Source: Chitinophagaceae bacterium
GTDB taxonomy: Bacteria > Bacteroidota > Bacteroidia > Chitinophagales > Chitinophagaceae
Length of the DNA: 55,717 bases
Assembly (NCBI GenBank): GCA_947455215.1
Contig: CANGNA010000024.1
Location: forward strand, 1 to 55,717
Direction of reading: 5' to 3'
The translations under genes and the position numbers were made by a program. Below the pieces are notes generated by a model. It was not told the DNA's origin. It saw nothing but the letters and a program-made list of their open reading frames with translations, and did no database searches. Numbering within the stretch: position 1 is the first letter of the stretch; every line of letters begins with the position of its first letter. Shown here piece after piece: positions 44,037 to 52,834 of this stretch.

Positions 44037-44465
44037 ATGAAAAAGATCATCGTAGCACTTTCTGTACTGGTTACATTGAGCGCAGGCACTAACGCTATAG
44101 CTCAGCAGAAGGGCGCAACAAAACCTAAACCCGCTGCCGCAGCTGAAACATCTATAGTTGGCAAATGGCACCTGGTTGATGCCAAGTTCAAGCAAATGCC
44201 ACCTAATGCCACTCCGGAGCAGATCAAAGAATCTATGGTAGCAGAGAATATGGTGTATGAATTTACAGCAGCGGGCAAGGTGATAGCTACCGGTAAGTCT
44301 ATGCCGGCTAACGAAGCCAATTACACCAGGAAAGGCAAAGTGATCACGCTTAAAGACGATAAGGATCCTAAGACCGAAAATATGAATATCCTAAGCGTTA
44401 GCGATAAGGCACTAACGCTTGAATTACCGGCAGAAGGCATGACCTTTATATTCGAGAAAATGTAA
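44037..44465 (+). CDS. Exported lipocalin-like protein
   Basis: About 142 residues from the ATG at 44037 (MKKIIVALSVLV); the longer frame to 43896 crosses the promoter and is rejected. Signal peptide to about residue 22, then an Ala/Lys-rich spacer and a small beta-rich domain (IVGKWHLVDAKFKQMP, MVYEFTAAGKVIATG, GKVITLKDDKD, LTLELPAEGMTFIFEKM) of the lipocalin-like type found in many Bacteroidota. Ligand unknown. Terminated by a bidirectional hairpin. Confidence 0.78.
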   Translation: MKKIIVALSVLVTLSAGTNAIAQQKGATKPKPAAAAETSIVGKWHLVDAKFKQMPPNATPEQIKESMVAENMVYEFTAAGKVIATGKSMPANEANYTRKGKVITLKDDKDPKTENMNILSVSDKALTLELPAEGMTFIFEKM

Positions 44466-44488
44466 ACCGGGGTATATTATATCCAGCT

Positions 44489-44519
44489 AAAAAGGCACAA
44501 CGTGATGTTGTGCCTTTTT
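44489..44519. terminator. Bidirectional terminator between lipocalin-like gene and pyrD
   Basis: AAAAAGGCACAAC (44489-44501) pairs with GTTGTGCCTTTTT (44507-44519); strong in both directions. Confidence 0.92.
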
Positions 44520-44541
44520 AGTTATGTCATTTGTGTAACCT

Positions 44542-45582
44542 TTATTTTCCTGCCGCCAGTAATCCTTCGCAAATGTTGCGGGCTATACGCGGCCCTTCGT
44601 AAATAAAGCCTGTATATACCTGCACCAGTGCTGCACCGGCTTCCAGCTTCTCTATTGCATCTTCAGCGGTAAATATACCGCCTACCGCTATTATAGGTAT
44701 CTGGCCGTTGCTGCGGGTGTGGATGTACTTTACCACCTCTGTAGCACGCTGGCGTAATGGCTTACCGCTAAGGCCGCCGGCACCCATATTGTCTACCTCT
44801 GTTCCTGGGGTATTCAGGCCGCTGCGGTCGATAGTAGTATTGGTGGCCACTATGCCATGCAAGCCTGTAGCACGCACGATATCTATGATATCATCCAACT
44901 GCTCGTTGGTAAGATCTGGGGCTATCTTCAGCAACAGAGGCTTTACGCTACCCTTGCCGAGTTCGGTATTCTTCCGCTGCAATTTCATCAGCAGATTAGT
45001 AAGGGGTTCCTTTTCCTGTAGCTGGCGCAGGCCGGGAGTATTTGGACTGCTTACGTTCACCACAAAGTAGTCGACCACTTTATACAGCGCCTCGAAACAT
45101 ATTTCGTAGTCGGCATCAGCATACTCCAGCGGGGTATCTTTATTCTTGCCTATGTTCCCCCCAATCAATACATTTTCTCTACGCCTTTTGATACGCGGCA
45201 CAGCACTATGCACGCCCTTATTATTGAAGCCCATCCGATTGATGAGCGCCTGGTCGGCTGGCAGGCGGAACATACGTGGCTGGGGGTTGCCTGGCTGAGC
45301 CTTGGGCGTGAGCGTGCCTATCTCTATGAATCCGAAACCCAGACAAGCCAGCGCATCTATATGCTTTGCATTCTTATCGAAGCCCGCAGCAAGGCCTACA
45401 GGGTTGGGGAATTTTAATCCCCACAGGGTACGCTCCAGCTTAGGATCGCTGATGGTGTAGTTCGACTTCATCCATTTGCGCAGCACCTTGCTATCGTAGG
45501 CAAACTGCAGCCTGTTCATTACCCAGGCATGTATGGTCTCAGGATCTGTTTTGAAAAGAATACTGCGGATGAGCTTGTACAT
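44542..45582 (-). CDS. pyrD: Quinone-dependent dihydroorotate dehydrogenase (class 2)
   Basis: 346 residues. The N-terminal amphipathic extension ([20 protein letters not shown]) marks class 2, the membrane-associated quinone-linked form. FMN-binding AAGFDKNA, the [11 protein letters not shown] catalytic segment with Ser, and [10 protein letters not shown] are present. It makes orotate in pyrimidine synthesis. A TACCTTTG -7 box lies 8 nt upstream of the ATG, leaving almost no leader. Confidence 0.96.
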   Translation of the reverse strand: MYKLIRSILFKTDPETIHAWVMNRLQFAYDSKVLRKWMKSNYTISDPKLERTLWGLKFPNPVGLAAGFDKNAKHIDALACLGFGFIEIGTLTPKAQPGNPQPRMFRLPADQALINRMGFNNKGVHSAVPRIKRRRENVLIGGNIGKNKDTPLEYADADYEICFEALYKVVDYFVVNVSSPNTPGLRQLQEKEPLTNLLMKLQRKNTELGKGSVKPLLLKIAPDLTNEQLDDIIDIVRATGLHGIVATNTTIDRSGLNTPGTEVDNMGAGGLSGKPLRQRATEVVKYIHTRSNGQIPIIAVGGIFTAEDAIEKLEAGAALVQVYTGFIYEGPRIARNICEGLLAAGK

Positions 45583-45590
45583 AATGGCTA

Positions 45591-45598
45591 CAAAGGTA
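45591..45598 (-). promoter_or_regulatory. -7 box (TACCTTTG) 8 nt from pyrD start
   Basis: Minus-strand TACCTTTG with 8 nt between its end and the ATG, so transcription should start at or within a few bases of the start codon. Confidence 0.6.
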
Positions 45599-45668
45599 CA
45601 TCACGGTTTCGTGTATTTTAACAAATAAAAACACACATAAATGCGCCTAAACTGTAATTTAGCGGGTA

Positions 45669-46379
45669 ATGAACACAAAGTATTGCTATCTGTTGCTTAC
45701 GCTGCTATCGCTGATGACCGTACCCGCACCGGCGCAAATAATTAAGGGCGATGTAGCAGACAGGGAAAACAGACATTCTTTGGCGGGCGTCAACATCCGC
45801 AATGTTCATACTACCCTTACGGTAAGCACCGGCGATAATGGCAATTTTGTAATAGCCGCAGGCAGCGACCAGTTGCTGGAGTTTACCAAAAAAGGCTACC
45901 AGACAGTAAGGGTAAGGATACCCAAGGGAATGGTGCCACCCTATTTTAAGATACTGATGCAGCAGGGGATCACCCCTATACGCGAGCTACTGGCCAGTAA
46001 CGATAACCGGTATGACTACAAAGAAGACAGTCTGCGCTTTTATGAACTGTACAAGCACGAACTGGAGTTCCCCAAGCTATCGGCGATTGGCAGTATACAG
46101 CATCCGTTCTCGGCCATGAGCAAGAAGAACAGGGAGATATGGCGTTTCCAGGAAAGCTATACCGCTGCTGAAAAAGAGAAGTATGTAGACAGGACCTTCA
46201 ACAAAGAAGTGATCACCAAATATACCGGCCTTACCGGCGACAGCTTGTCGTATTATATGGTGAAGTATCGCCCGGATTATGAAGACCTGCGTGGCATGAA
46301 TGATTACACGTTCTTCAGCTACATCAAGCGCACGGCTTACACTTACCGCAATTATTCCCGCGGCAGGAGTGCACAGTAA
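45669..46379 (+). CDS. Exported protein with carboxypeptidase regulatory-like domain
   Basis: 236 residues. Signal peptide (1-22), then a carboxypeptidase-D regulatory-like/CarbopepD beta-sandwich (IKGDVADRENRHSLAGVNIRN to TKKGYQTVRVRIP, residues 24-90) and a helical Tyr/Lys-rich C-terminal part without a recognised fold. Similar small exported proteins accompany surface-polysaccharide loci in Bacteroidota, but none is adjacent here. Function unknown. Confidence 0.75.
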   Translation: MNTKYCYLLLTLLSLMTVPAPAQIIKGDVADRENRHSLAGVNIRNVHTTLTVSTGDNGNFVIAAGSDQLLEFTKKGYQTVRVRIPKGMVPPYFKILMQQGITPIRELLASNDNRYDYKEDSLRFYELYKHELEFPKLSAIGSIQHPFSAMSKKNREIWRFQESYTAAEKEKYVDRTFNKEVITKYTGLTGDSLSYYMVKYRPDYEDLRGMNDYTFFSYIKRTAYTYRNYSRGRSAQ

Positions 46380-46430
46380 GCACTCATCGCCCGGCATCTT
46401 TAGTACATCATTCGTTTCTGGCAGGCACAG

Positions 46431-46460
46431 AAAAGCACCGGCATTGTATAACACCGGTGC
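46431..46460 (-). terminator. Terminator after the small coiled-coil protein gene
   Basis: On the minus strand GCACCGG (46454-46460) pairs with CCGGTGC (46435-46441), followed by TTTTC. Confidence 0.75.
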
Positions 46461-46484
46461 AGTACATATTTTCAGTTACAACTA

Positions 46485-46826
46485 TTAGTGTATCGCTTCG
46501 TCAATCTTGCCGTCGATCACGTGCCAGTTTTGTACGGGCTTAGGCTTTTCTTCAGCCTTTTTGCGCTCGGCAGCAGCTTTGCGTTTGGCAGCCAGGTAGC
46601 GCTGTGCAGCGGCAGTGCTGTCTTGCTGGTGCTTGTGGAACTGTTCTGCCTTCAGCTGTTCCATGCCTTCTTTAATGCCTGCTGCTTTACCATCGGCCAT
46701 GCCCTTTTTGGTGCCTTCTTCCACACCGCTGTCATGTGCCTGCTTTTTGATGGAAGGATACGCCAGGAAGCCGGCAAGTGCGCACACAATAATGCCTGTG
46801 AGCAGGCCCATAAAAAATTTACCCAT
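46485..46826 (-). CDS. Small membrane-anchored coiled-coil protein
   Basis: 113 residues: one membrane helix at about 4-24 (FMGLLTGIIVCALAGFLAYP) followed by a charged Gly/Lys segment (GVEEGTKKGMADGKAAGIKEG) and a Lys/Ala/Glu-rich helical stretch. No catalytic motif or known family. It stands alone between convergent and divergent neighbours. Could be an envelope tether. Confidence 0.65.
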   Translation of the reverse strand: MGKFFMGLLTGIIVCALAGFLAYPSIKKQAHDSGVEEGTKKGMADGKAAGIKEGMEQLKAEQFHKHQQDSTAAAQRYLAAKRKAAAERKKAEEKPKPVQNWHVIDGKIDEAIH

Positions 46827-46960
46827 AATGCTTAATTGTTAAAGAGACGTAGCAGCTAAAGCGATGTGATCTATCCTTGTTGGATTTAAAGATAAGAAGA
46901 ATAAATCTGATGTGCAATATGCCCACAAAAAATAACGGGACGCTATCAACAGTCAACATC

Positions 46961-46992
46961 TTTCCATTCCTCCCTTTTTACAAGTACCTTTG
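46961..46992 (+). promoter_or_regulatory. Promoter 8 nt from the ABC-F start (TTTC-N20-TACCTTTG)
   Basis: TACCTTTG (46985-46992) ends 8 nt before the ATG at 47001, with TTTC 20 nt upstream. Near-leaderless transcript expected. Confidence 0.6.
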
Positions 46993-47000
46993 CGCCGTTT

Positions 47001-48902
47001 ATGCATTACGTTACAGCGGAGAAGATAAGTAAGAGCCATGGTATCAAGCAGCTATTCAAGGATATCACCTTTCATATTAACGAAGGGGATAAGATAGCCC
47101 TGGTAGCCCGCAATGGCACCGGGAAAAGTACGCTATTGAAGATACTGGCAGGCAAGGATAATGTGGAAGAGGGCAATGTATGGATACACAAAGATGTGAC
47201 CGTGGCCCTGTTTGAGCAGGAGCCGCAGTTTGCCGAAGAGCTCTCGGTACTAGATAATATCTTCCACTACAAACACCCGGTATCGGAAGCGCTGCGTAAG
47301 TATGAAAAGGTGATGAATGCACCCACCCCCGACCCTACGGCCATGGCCGAGGCACTGGCAGAGGTGGATGAGTTGGGTGCGTGGCAGTTTGAGGCCAAGG
47401 TGAAGGAGATACTGGGCAAGCTGAACATACACAACCTGGACCAGAAGGTAAAGTCGCTATCGGGCGGCCAGCGTAAGCGCATAGCCCTGGCACAAACCCT
47501 TATAGATATAGGCTTTGAGCATAAGCACGTGCTACTGATAATGGACGAACCTACCAACCACCTGGACGTGGAGATGGTAGAATGGCTGGAACACTACCTG
47601 AACCAGGAGAACGTGACCCTGCTGATGGTGACCCACGACCGCTACTTCCTGGAAGATGTGTGCGATGAGATATGGGAGCTGGACGATAATAAGATATATA
47701 GCTACAAGGGCGATTATGCCAACTTTTTGGAGAAGAAGGCAGCCCGTATAGAGAATACCTTGGCCAATATAGATAAGGCCAAGAACCTGTATAGGAAAGA
47801 ACTGGAGTGGATGCGCAAGCAACCCAAGGCACGCACCACCAAGAGTAAGAGCAGGCAGGATTCGTTTTACGACACTGAAGCAAAAGCCAAGCAGAAGGTG
47901 GTAGACCTGCAGGTGAAGCTGGAAGTGAAAATGAACCGCCTGGGGGGTAAGATAGCCGAGCTGAAGAAAGTGTACAAGAACTTTGGCGACAAGGTGATCA
48001 TGCGCGGCTTCGATTATACCTTTAAGAAGGGCGAACGCATAGGCATAATAGGCAAGAATGGCGCGGGCAAGAGTACCTTCCTGAACCTGCTGCAGGGGCT
48101 GGACGTGGCTGATAGCGGCAAGATAAACATAGGCGACACCGTTATATTCGGCAACTTCTCTCAGCAGGGGCTGGTGATAAAAGAAGACGTGCGTGTGATA
48201 GAATACGTGAAGAATATAGCCGAGAACTTTCCGCTGGCCAATGGCGGGTCTATCAGTGCATCGCAATTCCTTACTTTGTTCCTGTTTCCGCCCGAGCAGC
48301 AGTTTACCTACGTATCTAAGCTGAGCGGTGGTGAGAAAAAAAGGCTGCAGCTGCTTACAGTATTGTTCCAGAACCCCAATTTTTTGATACTGGATGAACC
48401 TACCAACGACCTTGACCTGCCTACCCTGTCGGTACTGGAGAACTTTTTGAGCGAATACCAGGGCTGTCTGCTTATTGTATCGCACGACAGGTACTTTATG
48501 GACAGGCTGGTAGACCACATATTTGTATTCGAGGGTGATGGTGTGATCAAGGACTTCCCGGGCAACTATACCGAATACCGTATAGACCAGAAGAACGGCG
48601 ACAAGCTATCGACCCAGCTGAACGATGCCAGCAAGCCGGTGATAGATACTCCTGTAGCTACAGAAAAGCCCAAAGACACAGAAAAGAAGAAAGTATCGTT
48701 CAAGGATAAGCGCGAGTTTGAACTACTGGAAAAAGAGATGGCTGCCCTGGAACAGGAGAAAGCCACCATCACCGAAAAGATGGCCAGTGCCAACATGCCT
48801 TACGACGAACTGCAAAAGGCAGGCAACCGTCTTACCGAGATAGCGACCCTGCTGGAAGAAAAAGAAATGCGCTGGCTGGAGCTGAGTGAATTAATGGCTT
48901 AA
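47001..48902 (+). CDS. ABC-F family ATPase (Uup-like)
   Basis: 633 residues with two ABC cassettes and no membrane segment. First cassette: ARNGTGKST, signature LSGGQRKR, Walker B LLIMDEPTNHLD; second: GKNGAGKS, LSGGEKKRLQ and FLILDEPTNDLD. The inter-domain linker (about 250-330) is charged and helical, and a C-terminal coiled coil (about 560-633, ELLEKEMAALEQEKATI) is present as in Uup. ABC-F proteins act on ribosomes or DNA rather than in transport. The N-terminal MHYVTAEKISKSHG confirms the start at 47001. Confidence 0.94.
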   Translation: MHYVTAEKISKSHGIKQLFKDITFHINEGDKIALVARNGTGKSTLLKILAGKDNVEEGNVWIHKDVTVALFEQEPQFAEELSVLDNIFHYKHPVSEALRKYEKVMNAPTPDPTAMAEALAEVDELGAWQFEAKVKEILGKLNIHNLDQKVKSLSGGQRKRIALAQTLIDIGFEHKHVLLIMDEPTNHLDVEMVEWLEHYLNQENVTLLMVTHDRYFLEDVCDEIWELDDNKIYSYKGDYANFLEKKAARIENTLANIDKAKNLYRKELEWMRKQPKARTTKSKSRQDSFYDTEAKAKQKVVDLQVKLEVKMNRLGGKIAELKKVYKNFGDKVIMRGFDYTFKKGERIGIIGKNGAGKSTFLNLLQGLDVADSGKINIGDTVIFGNFSQQGLVIKEDVRVIEYVKNIAENFPLANGGSISASQFLTLFLFPPEQQFTYVSKLSGGEKKRLQLLTVLFQNPNFLILDEPTNDLDLPTLSVLENFLSEYQGCLLIVSHDRYFMDRLVDHIFVFEGDGVIKDFPGNYTEYRIDQKNGDKLSTQLNDASKPVIDTPVATEKPKDTEKKKVSFKDKREFELLEKEMAALEQEKATITEKMASANMPYDELQKAGNRLTEIATLLEEKEMRWLELSELMA

Positions 48903-49144
48903 TGGCTCAATGCCTACTTGCTTAGCGCCCCGATCACCCTCGACATTCGACAACATGCCTGCGGCTGGTCGAATATCGTCCCCTCTTTGGCAAGAGGGGA
49001 GTTCTCATGTGGTTAGCGCTACAGTTCATTTAATAAATCAGGTGATAAATTTTGCATCCATACCATGAGTTAATTAAATATATTAATATTTAAGCGGTAG
49101 GCTATGGACTGCAAAACACAATTGACACTGAACCCATAATCATC
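48903..49144. other. Non-coding spacer with dispersed repeat
   Basis: Contains copy 2 of the 39-bp repeat (48965-49003) and AT-rich sequence leading to the next promoter. No gene seen. Confidence 0.6.
48965..49003. repeat. 39-bp dispersed repeat, copy 2
   Basis: Identical over 39 nt to 26174-26212, 22.8 kb away. Confidence 0.8.
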
Positions 49145-49152
49145 TACCTTTG
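49122..49152 (+). promoter_or_regulatory. Promoter of the YihY gene (TTG-N20-TACCTTTG)
   Basis: TTG (49122-49124), 20 nt, TACCTTTG (49145-49152). Transcription should start near 49158, so the TTG at 49150 cannot be the translation start. Confidence 0.7.
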
Positions 49153-49221
49153 CCCGTTCTGAATACCCCCGTCAATAATATCGTAGCTGGTCATCGCCTT
49201 AGCATTTTTAAGCTGAAGCCG

Positions 49222-50121
49222 GTGCGTTATGTGCTGAGGAAGGCACATGGGGTGGTATTGCCGGGGCTGGATGGTGCTACACTGTATGATGTGGCCAAGT
49301 TCTTTTTCCTGGAGTTGCGCAAGGTAAAGCTGACGGAAAGGGCTGCTGCCTGCACCTACAACTTCATCATGGCGATGCCGCCTACCTTCCTGTTCCTGCT
49401 GTCGCTGGTGCCATACCTGCCACTGAAAAGGGTGCAGCAAACCATCCTGTCTACCATAAAACTGATAGCACCCAACCCGCATATATATAGTAGCATAAGC
49501 GGTGTGGTGCGCGATTTTATGGGCAAGCAGCACCACGATGTGCTATCGTTCGGCATCCTGATGGTGCTGTTCTTCAGCAGCAACGGCATGATGGGACTGA
49601 TGAAGAGTTTTGACCGCAGCGAGGTATTGTACAAGAAACGCACTGGCCTGCAACGGCGCTGGGTGGCCATAAAACTTACTGTAATGCTGATACTGGTAAG
49701 CATAGTAACGCTTAGCGTGCTGGTGCTGCAAAATACCACGCTCAATAATTTATTACCTTCAGTATTCCCGCATACTATTGCCATTAAGATACTCAGCATC
49801 ACCATCCTGATACTTACCATATTCTTCACCTTCTGCCTCATATACCGCTATGGGCCTTCACTGCACCATAAGCTAAAGTTTGTAACAGCAGGGTCTGTTT
49901 TTGCTACGCTGGCCTCTATGCTGGCCACATCGGTGTTCTTTTTCCTGGTAAATAATTTCCTCAATTACAACAAAGTATACGGATCTATCGGAACTTTGAT
50001 AGCCTTTATGGTGCTGGTATGGCTCAATACCGTCATCATCATATTAGGCTACGAACTGAACATAAGTATCTTATTAGGCAAACTGTCGCAAACAGGCGAG
50101 TATGATGAAGCAGATCTGTAA
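49222..50121 (+). CDS. YihY/BrkB family membrane protein
   Basis: About 299 residues from a GTG at 49222; the longer frame opens with a TTG at 49150 that lies inside the promoter's -7 box. The family (UPF0761/YihY) has about six membrane helices: residues near 60-85, 130-150, 165-185, 200-225, 235-260, 270-295. The conserved core LTERAAACTYNFIMAMPP is near residue 37. The function is unsettled. The 3' end overlaps the next gene by 20 bp. Confidence 0.85.
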   Translation: MRYVLRKAHGVVLPGLDGATLYDVAKFFFLELRKVKLTERAAACTYNFIMAMPPTFLFLLSLVPYLPLKRVQQTILSTIKLIAPNPHIYSSISGVVRDFMGKQHHDVLSFGILMVLFFSSNGMMGLMKSFDRSEVLYKKRTGLQRRWVAIKLTVMLILVSIVTLSVLVLQNTTLNNLLPSVFPHTIAIKILSITILILTIFFTFCLIYRYGPSLHHKLKFVTAGSVFATLASMLATSVFFFLVNNFLNYNKVYGSIGTLIAFMVLVWLNTVIIILGYELNISILLGKLSQTGEYDEADL

Positions 50122-51478
50122 CACGGCGTTACTGGCCAGCACCATTGCGGTGCTGGCATCGTGCAACGGTGGCAATAAAACACCACAGAAAACAGTACCC
50201 GATGTGGTGACCTTTACCGAGCATGTGGCCCCCATATTGTATAACAACTGTACCGTATGCCACAGACCCTATGGTGGTGCGCACTTCTCGCTCATCTCTT
50301 ACGATGACGCCCGCCGTACAGCTGCATCCATAGCCTACTCTGCCAAAACACGCATCATGCCGCCATGGCCTGCCGACCCGCATTATACCGAGTTCATAGG
50401 GCAGCGCATCATGGACTCTGTAGATATAGCCATACTGGAGAAATGGGTGAAGGAAGGCGCACCGGAAGGCCCCAAGGATAAGATGCCGCTGCTGCCCCAG
50501 TACCCTGCATCGCTGGCAGGCCGCCCCGATATGCGCATCCCCGTGGTGCCCGTATTCCTGAAGGCCAACAGCCCTGATAAGTTCCTGCTGATAAAAGTAC
50601 CTTACGAGCTGCCTGCCGATACCTTTGCCGCACTGATAGAGTTTGTGCCCGGCAGCGGAAATGTGCACCATGTGAACGGCGACATGGTGAAGTACGACTT
50701 CGATAAAAAGAAGACCACCCTGGGCGGTGTATATTGTGTGACCATGGAACCCACAGACACCACCAAGCTGGTAGAGGCCTTCCGCAAGCTGGACTTGCCC
50801 AATGATGATGGCAGCTACCCTATCCTGCAGAAATCGGTAGTGAACTACCTGCCCGGTGCCATAGGCCAGAAATACCCCGATGGCATAGGCGGCTATTTTC
50901 TGCCACGTAAGGGCGCTTTTATTTTTAATGATATCCATTACGGGTTTACCGGAAAAGACGATGTGACCGATACCTCTTATATCAACATATTCTTTAGTAA
51001 GATACCGCCCAACAGGCCTATGCAGGAGTTTCAGCTGGGCACACTGGGCGCTGCACCGGTAGAGCCGGATATGATCATACTGCCCAATACGGTAAAGCCC
51101 ATTATGAGCCGGCTGAAAATAGCAGAGGATATATCTGTGGTCACCATAAACCCACATATGCACCTGCTGGGCAAGAGCTTCAAAGCCTATGCCGTAGCCC
51201 CTACGGGTGATACTATCCGACTGATATCCATACCCCGCTGGGACTTTAACTGGCAATATTTCTACACCTTTAAGAAGATGGTGAAGATACCTGCACACAG
51301 CACCATATATGCCGAGGGTGTGTACGACAACACCAAGAACAACCTGAACAATCCATTCAGTCCGCCACAGATCATCACCGACCGTAATGGCAGCATGAAG
51401 GCCACCGACGAGATGTTCCAGTTCATAGTAAGCTACTTGCCATATAAGCCGGGTGATGAGAATATTAGTTTGGAGTAA
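50102..51478 (+). CDS. Lipoprotein with cytochrome c motif and Cu-monooxygenase-like domain
   Basis: 458 residues starting inside the YihY gene (ATG 50102). The lipobox ends at Cys21 (VLASC). A single c-type heme motif CTVCH is at 50-54 (CxxCH), followed by a domain with HHVNG around residue 190 and a HMHLLGKSF segment near 355. The HxH and the beta-strand pattern resemble the copper type II ascorbate-dependent monooxygenase fold. The architecture (heme plus Cu-monooxygenase-like) recurs in Bacteroidota and Planctomycetes of unknown role. Substrate not inferable. Confidence 0.75.
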   Translation: MMKQICNTALLASTIAVLASCNGGNKTPQKTVPDVVTFTEHVAPILYNNCTVCHRPYGGAHFSLISYDDARRTAASIAYSAKTRIMPPWPADPHYTEFIGQRIMDSVDIAILEKWVKEGAPEGPKDKMPLLPQYPASLAGRPDMRIPVVPVFLKANSPDKFLLIKVPYELPADTFAALIEFVPGSGNVHHVNGDMVKYDFDKKKTTLGGVYCVTMEPTDTTKLVEAFRKLDLPNDDGSYPILQKSVVNYLPGAIGQKYPDGIGGYFLPRKGAFIFNDIHYGFTGKDDVTDTSYINIFFSKIPPNRPMQEFQLGTLGAAPVEPDMIILPNTVKPIMSRLKIAEDISVVTINPHMHLLGKSFKAYAVAPTGDTIRLISIPRWDFNWQYFYTFKKMVKIPAHSTIYAEGVYDNTKNNLNNPFSPPQIITDRNGSMKATDEMFQFIVSYLPYKPGDENISLE

Positions 51479-51525
51479 GTTTTTAAGAGCCAAGGTCCAA
51501 ATTCCAGGAACCAAATAGCCCGCCA

Positions 51526-51613
51526 GAGTTTGTCGAAGGGTCGAGTCCATTATTGCGATGATGAGTTTACTATCGCTCCATGTCCGTGCCGCACTTCGAC
51601 AGGCTCAGTGTGA
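51526..51613. repeat. Inverted REP-type repeat (CTTCGACAGGCTC family)
   Basis: Arms at 51526-51538 and 51594-51606 pair as an inverted repeat (11 of 13). The right arm with following CAGTGTGACA resembles a palindromic family common in Bacteroidota spacers (from memory). Confidence 0.6.
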
Positions 51614-51646
51614 CACTCTGTAATTGGCAAATACCGCCAGTACCGG

Positions 51647-51692
51647 TGTTACGCTTTTTCGTAACAGCAACGTAACAGTTGAGGTGTTACGT
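51647..51692. repeat. Two tandem TGTTACG hairpins
   Basis: TGTTACG/CGTAACA (51647-51666) and ACGTAACA/TGTTACGT (51670-51692) lie between converging genes without a T-tract. Confidence 0.6.
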
Positions 51693-51718
51693 TACGTGTT
51701 GCGCCTTGTATAACTTCA

Positions 51719-52216
51719 CTACTTTAAAAACAAAACCATTTGTTCTTCATCAAAGTACTTGCCCTTCCATTTGATAGCGCGCTCTTCTACTCCAAATGTT
51801 CTGAAGCCAAATTTGGTGTATAGGTGCTTTGCCCGGTCATTGACCGCTATCACTGTCAGGTTCACTTGCTCTATGTCGTCTAATTGCCTGGCTCGCTCCA
51901 GCGCAGCCTTTATCAGCAAAGAAGATATACCCTGCCCCCTATATGGAGCAGCAACATACATACGGAACAGGATGCCCTTGTGCCGCAGTTTGCGCCTGTT
52001 ATCGCCATCTCTTGCAAAGCTGGCTATACCACACAGCTCATCATTGCTGAATGCCGCTATCGTAAAACTATCCGCAGTATCCCTGGTAGGAAAAGTAGCC
52101 TGTTCATCATCTTCCGGCGCTATCCTGAAATGATCTTCATCTGAAACAAGTCCCTGCCTGAGCAAGTTGAAATAGAGTCCGGCAGATGCCGATGTTATTT
52201 CCCGGATCGTTATCAT
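51719..52216 (-). CDS. GNAT N-acetyltransferase
   Basis: 165 residues forming one GNAT fold. The acetyl-CoA motif A is RMYVAAPYRGQGISSLLIKA (Q/R-x-x-G-x-G form, RGQGIS). A following NDRAKHLYTKFGF motif B is typical. Substrate not predictable: GNATs acetylate small amines, antibiotics, peptides or protein termini. Convergent with the cytochrome-type lipoprotein, stands alone. Confidence 0.9.
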   Translation of the reverse strand: MITIREITSASAGLYFNLLRQGLVSDEDHFRIAPEDDEQATFPTRDTADSFTIAAFSNDELCGIASFARDGDNRRKLRHKGILFRMYVAAPYRGQGISSLLIKAALERARQLDDIEQVNLTVIAVNDRAKHLYTKFGFRTFGVEERAIKWKGKYFDEEQMVLFLK

Positions 52217-52299
52217 AACTGTTTTTCACCGAAGCTAAGACCAACAACACTAACCCGACTAAGAATAGCCTGTATTTTAATATTAATTAACTACTACCT

Positions 52300-52731
52300 C
52301 TACCCTTGCAGCAGGTTGCGCAGTGCATCGGTCATGGGTACTTTCTTGCGGGTATCGTAGTTGAAGCACACCATGCAGGTTTTGGCATGGGCTATTTCTT
52401 TCAGTTCGCCATTGCGGATGCTAGTGATGCGGTACAGGAGATCGAAGGTGAGCGTGGTTAGTTCTTCGGCAAATAGTTCTACCTGCAGGGTATCACCATA
52501 AAAAGCCTCTCCCCGGTAGGCAATCATCACGTCGGCCATTATCAGGCTGGTACCTGCGGCGTTCAGCTCGGTATAGCCATGGGCTGCCAGCAGCAGCATA
52601 CGGGCTTCGTGTATGATGCTTAGCACGGCATCATTACCTACATGTCCGCCGTAATTAATGTCGGTAATGCGTACGGGAATACACGCAGTGTGCAAGGGTG
52701 CCTGGTTGGGGAAATTTATTTTAACGCGCAT
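52300..52731 (-). CDS. Acyl-CoA thioesterase, 4HBT hotdog fold
   Basis: About 143 residues from the ATG at 52731 (MRVKINFPNQ); the longer frame to 52764 adds a hydrophobic lead without support. The hotdog core shows PVRITDINYGGHVGNDAVLSIIHEAR, with Asp and conserved His for catalysis, as in YbgC/FadM-like thioesterases. Hydrolyses acyl-CoA, usually short or medium chain; substrate unknown. Single gene. Confidence 0.86.
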   Translation of the reverse strand: MRVKINFPNQAPLHTACIPVRITDINYGGHVGNDAVLSIIHEARMLLLAAHGYTELNAAGTSLIMADVMIAYRGEAFYGDTLQVELFAEELTTLTFDLLYRITSIRNGELKEIAHAKTCMVCFNYDTRKKVPMTDALRNLLQG

Positions 52732-52790
52732 TATACAGTATTGTGGACACAAAACTAATGGCAAAGTGCGTGCAAAATTGTTTTATCAGT

Positions 52791-52798
52791 TAAATTTG
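52791..52798 (+). promoter_or_regulatory. -7 box (TAAATTTG) before the FAH-family gene
   Basis: TAAATTTG 36 nt before the ATG at 52835. No -33 motif at the usual spacing. Confidence 0.45.
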
Positions 52799-52834
52799 TA
52801 ACTACAAAACTAACGCTACAAAAGCTGCTTATTT

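Noticed and set aside
47532-48518. 328-residue frame opposite the ABC-F gene
   Set aside because: Shadow of the plus-strand gene, with no recognised domain.
49150-49221. TTG start for the YihY gene
   Set aside because: TTG 49150-49152 is part of the TACCTTTG -7 box, so it should not be transcribed as the start.
50129-51550. 473-residue frame opposite the cytochrome-type lipoprotein
   Set aside because: Shadow frame rich in His/Tyr/Gln with no signal peptide or domain.
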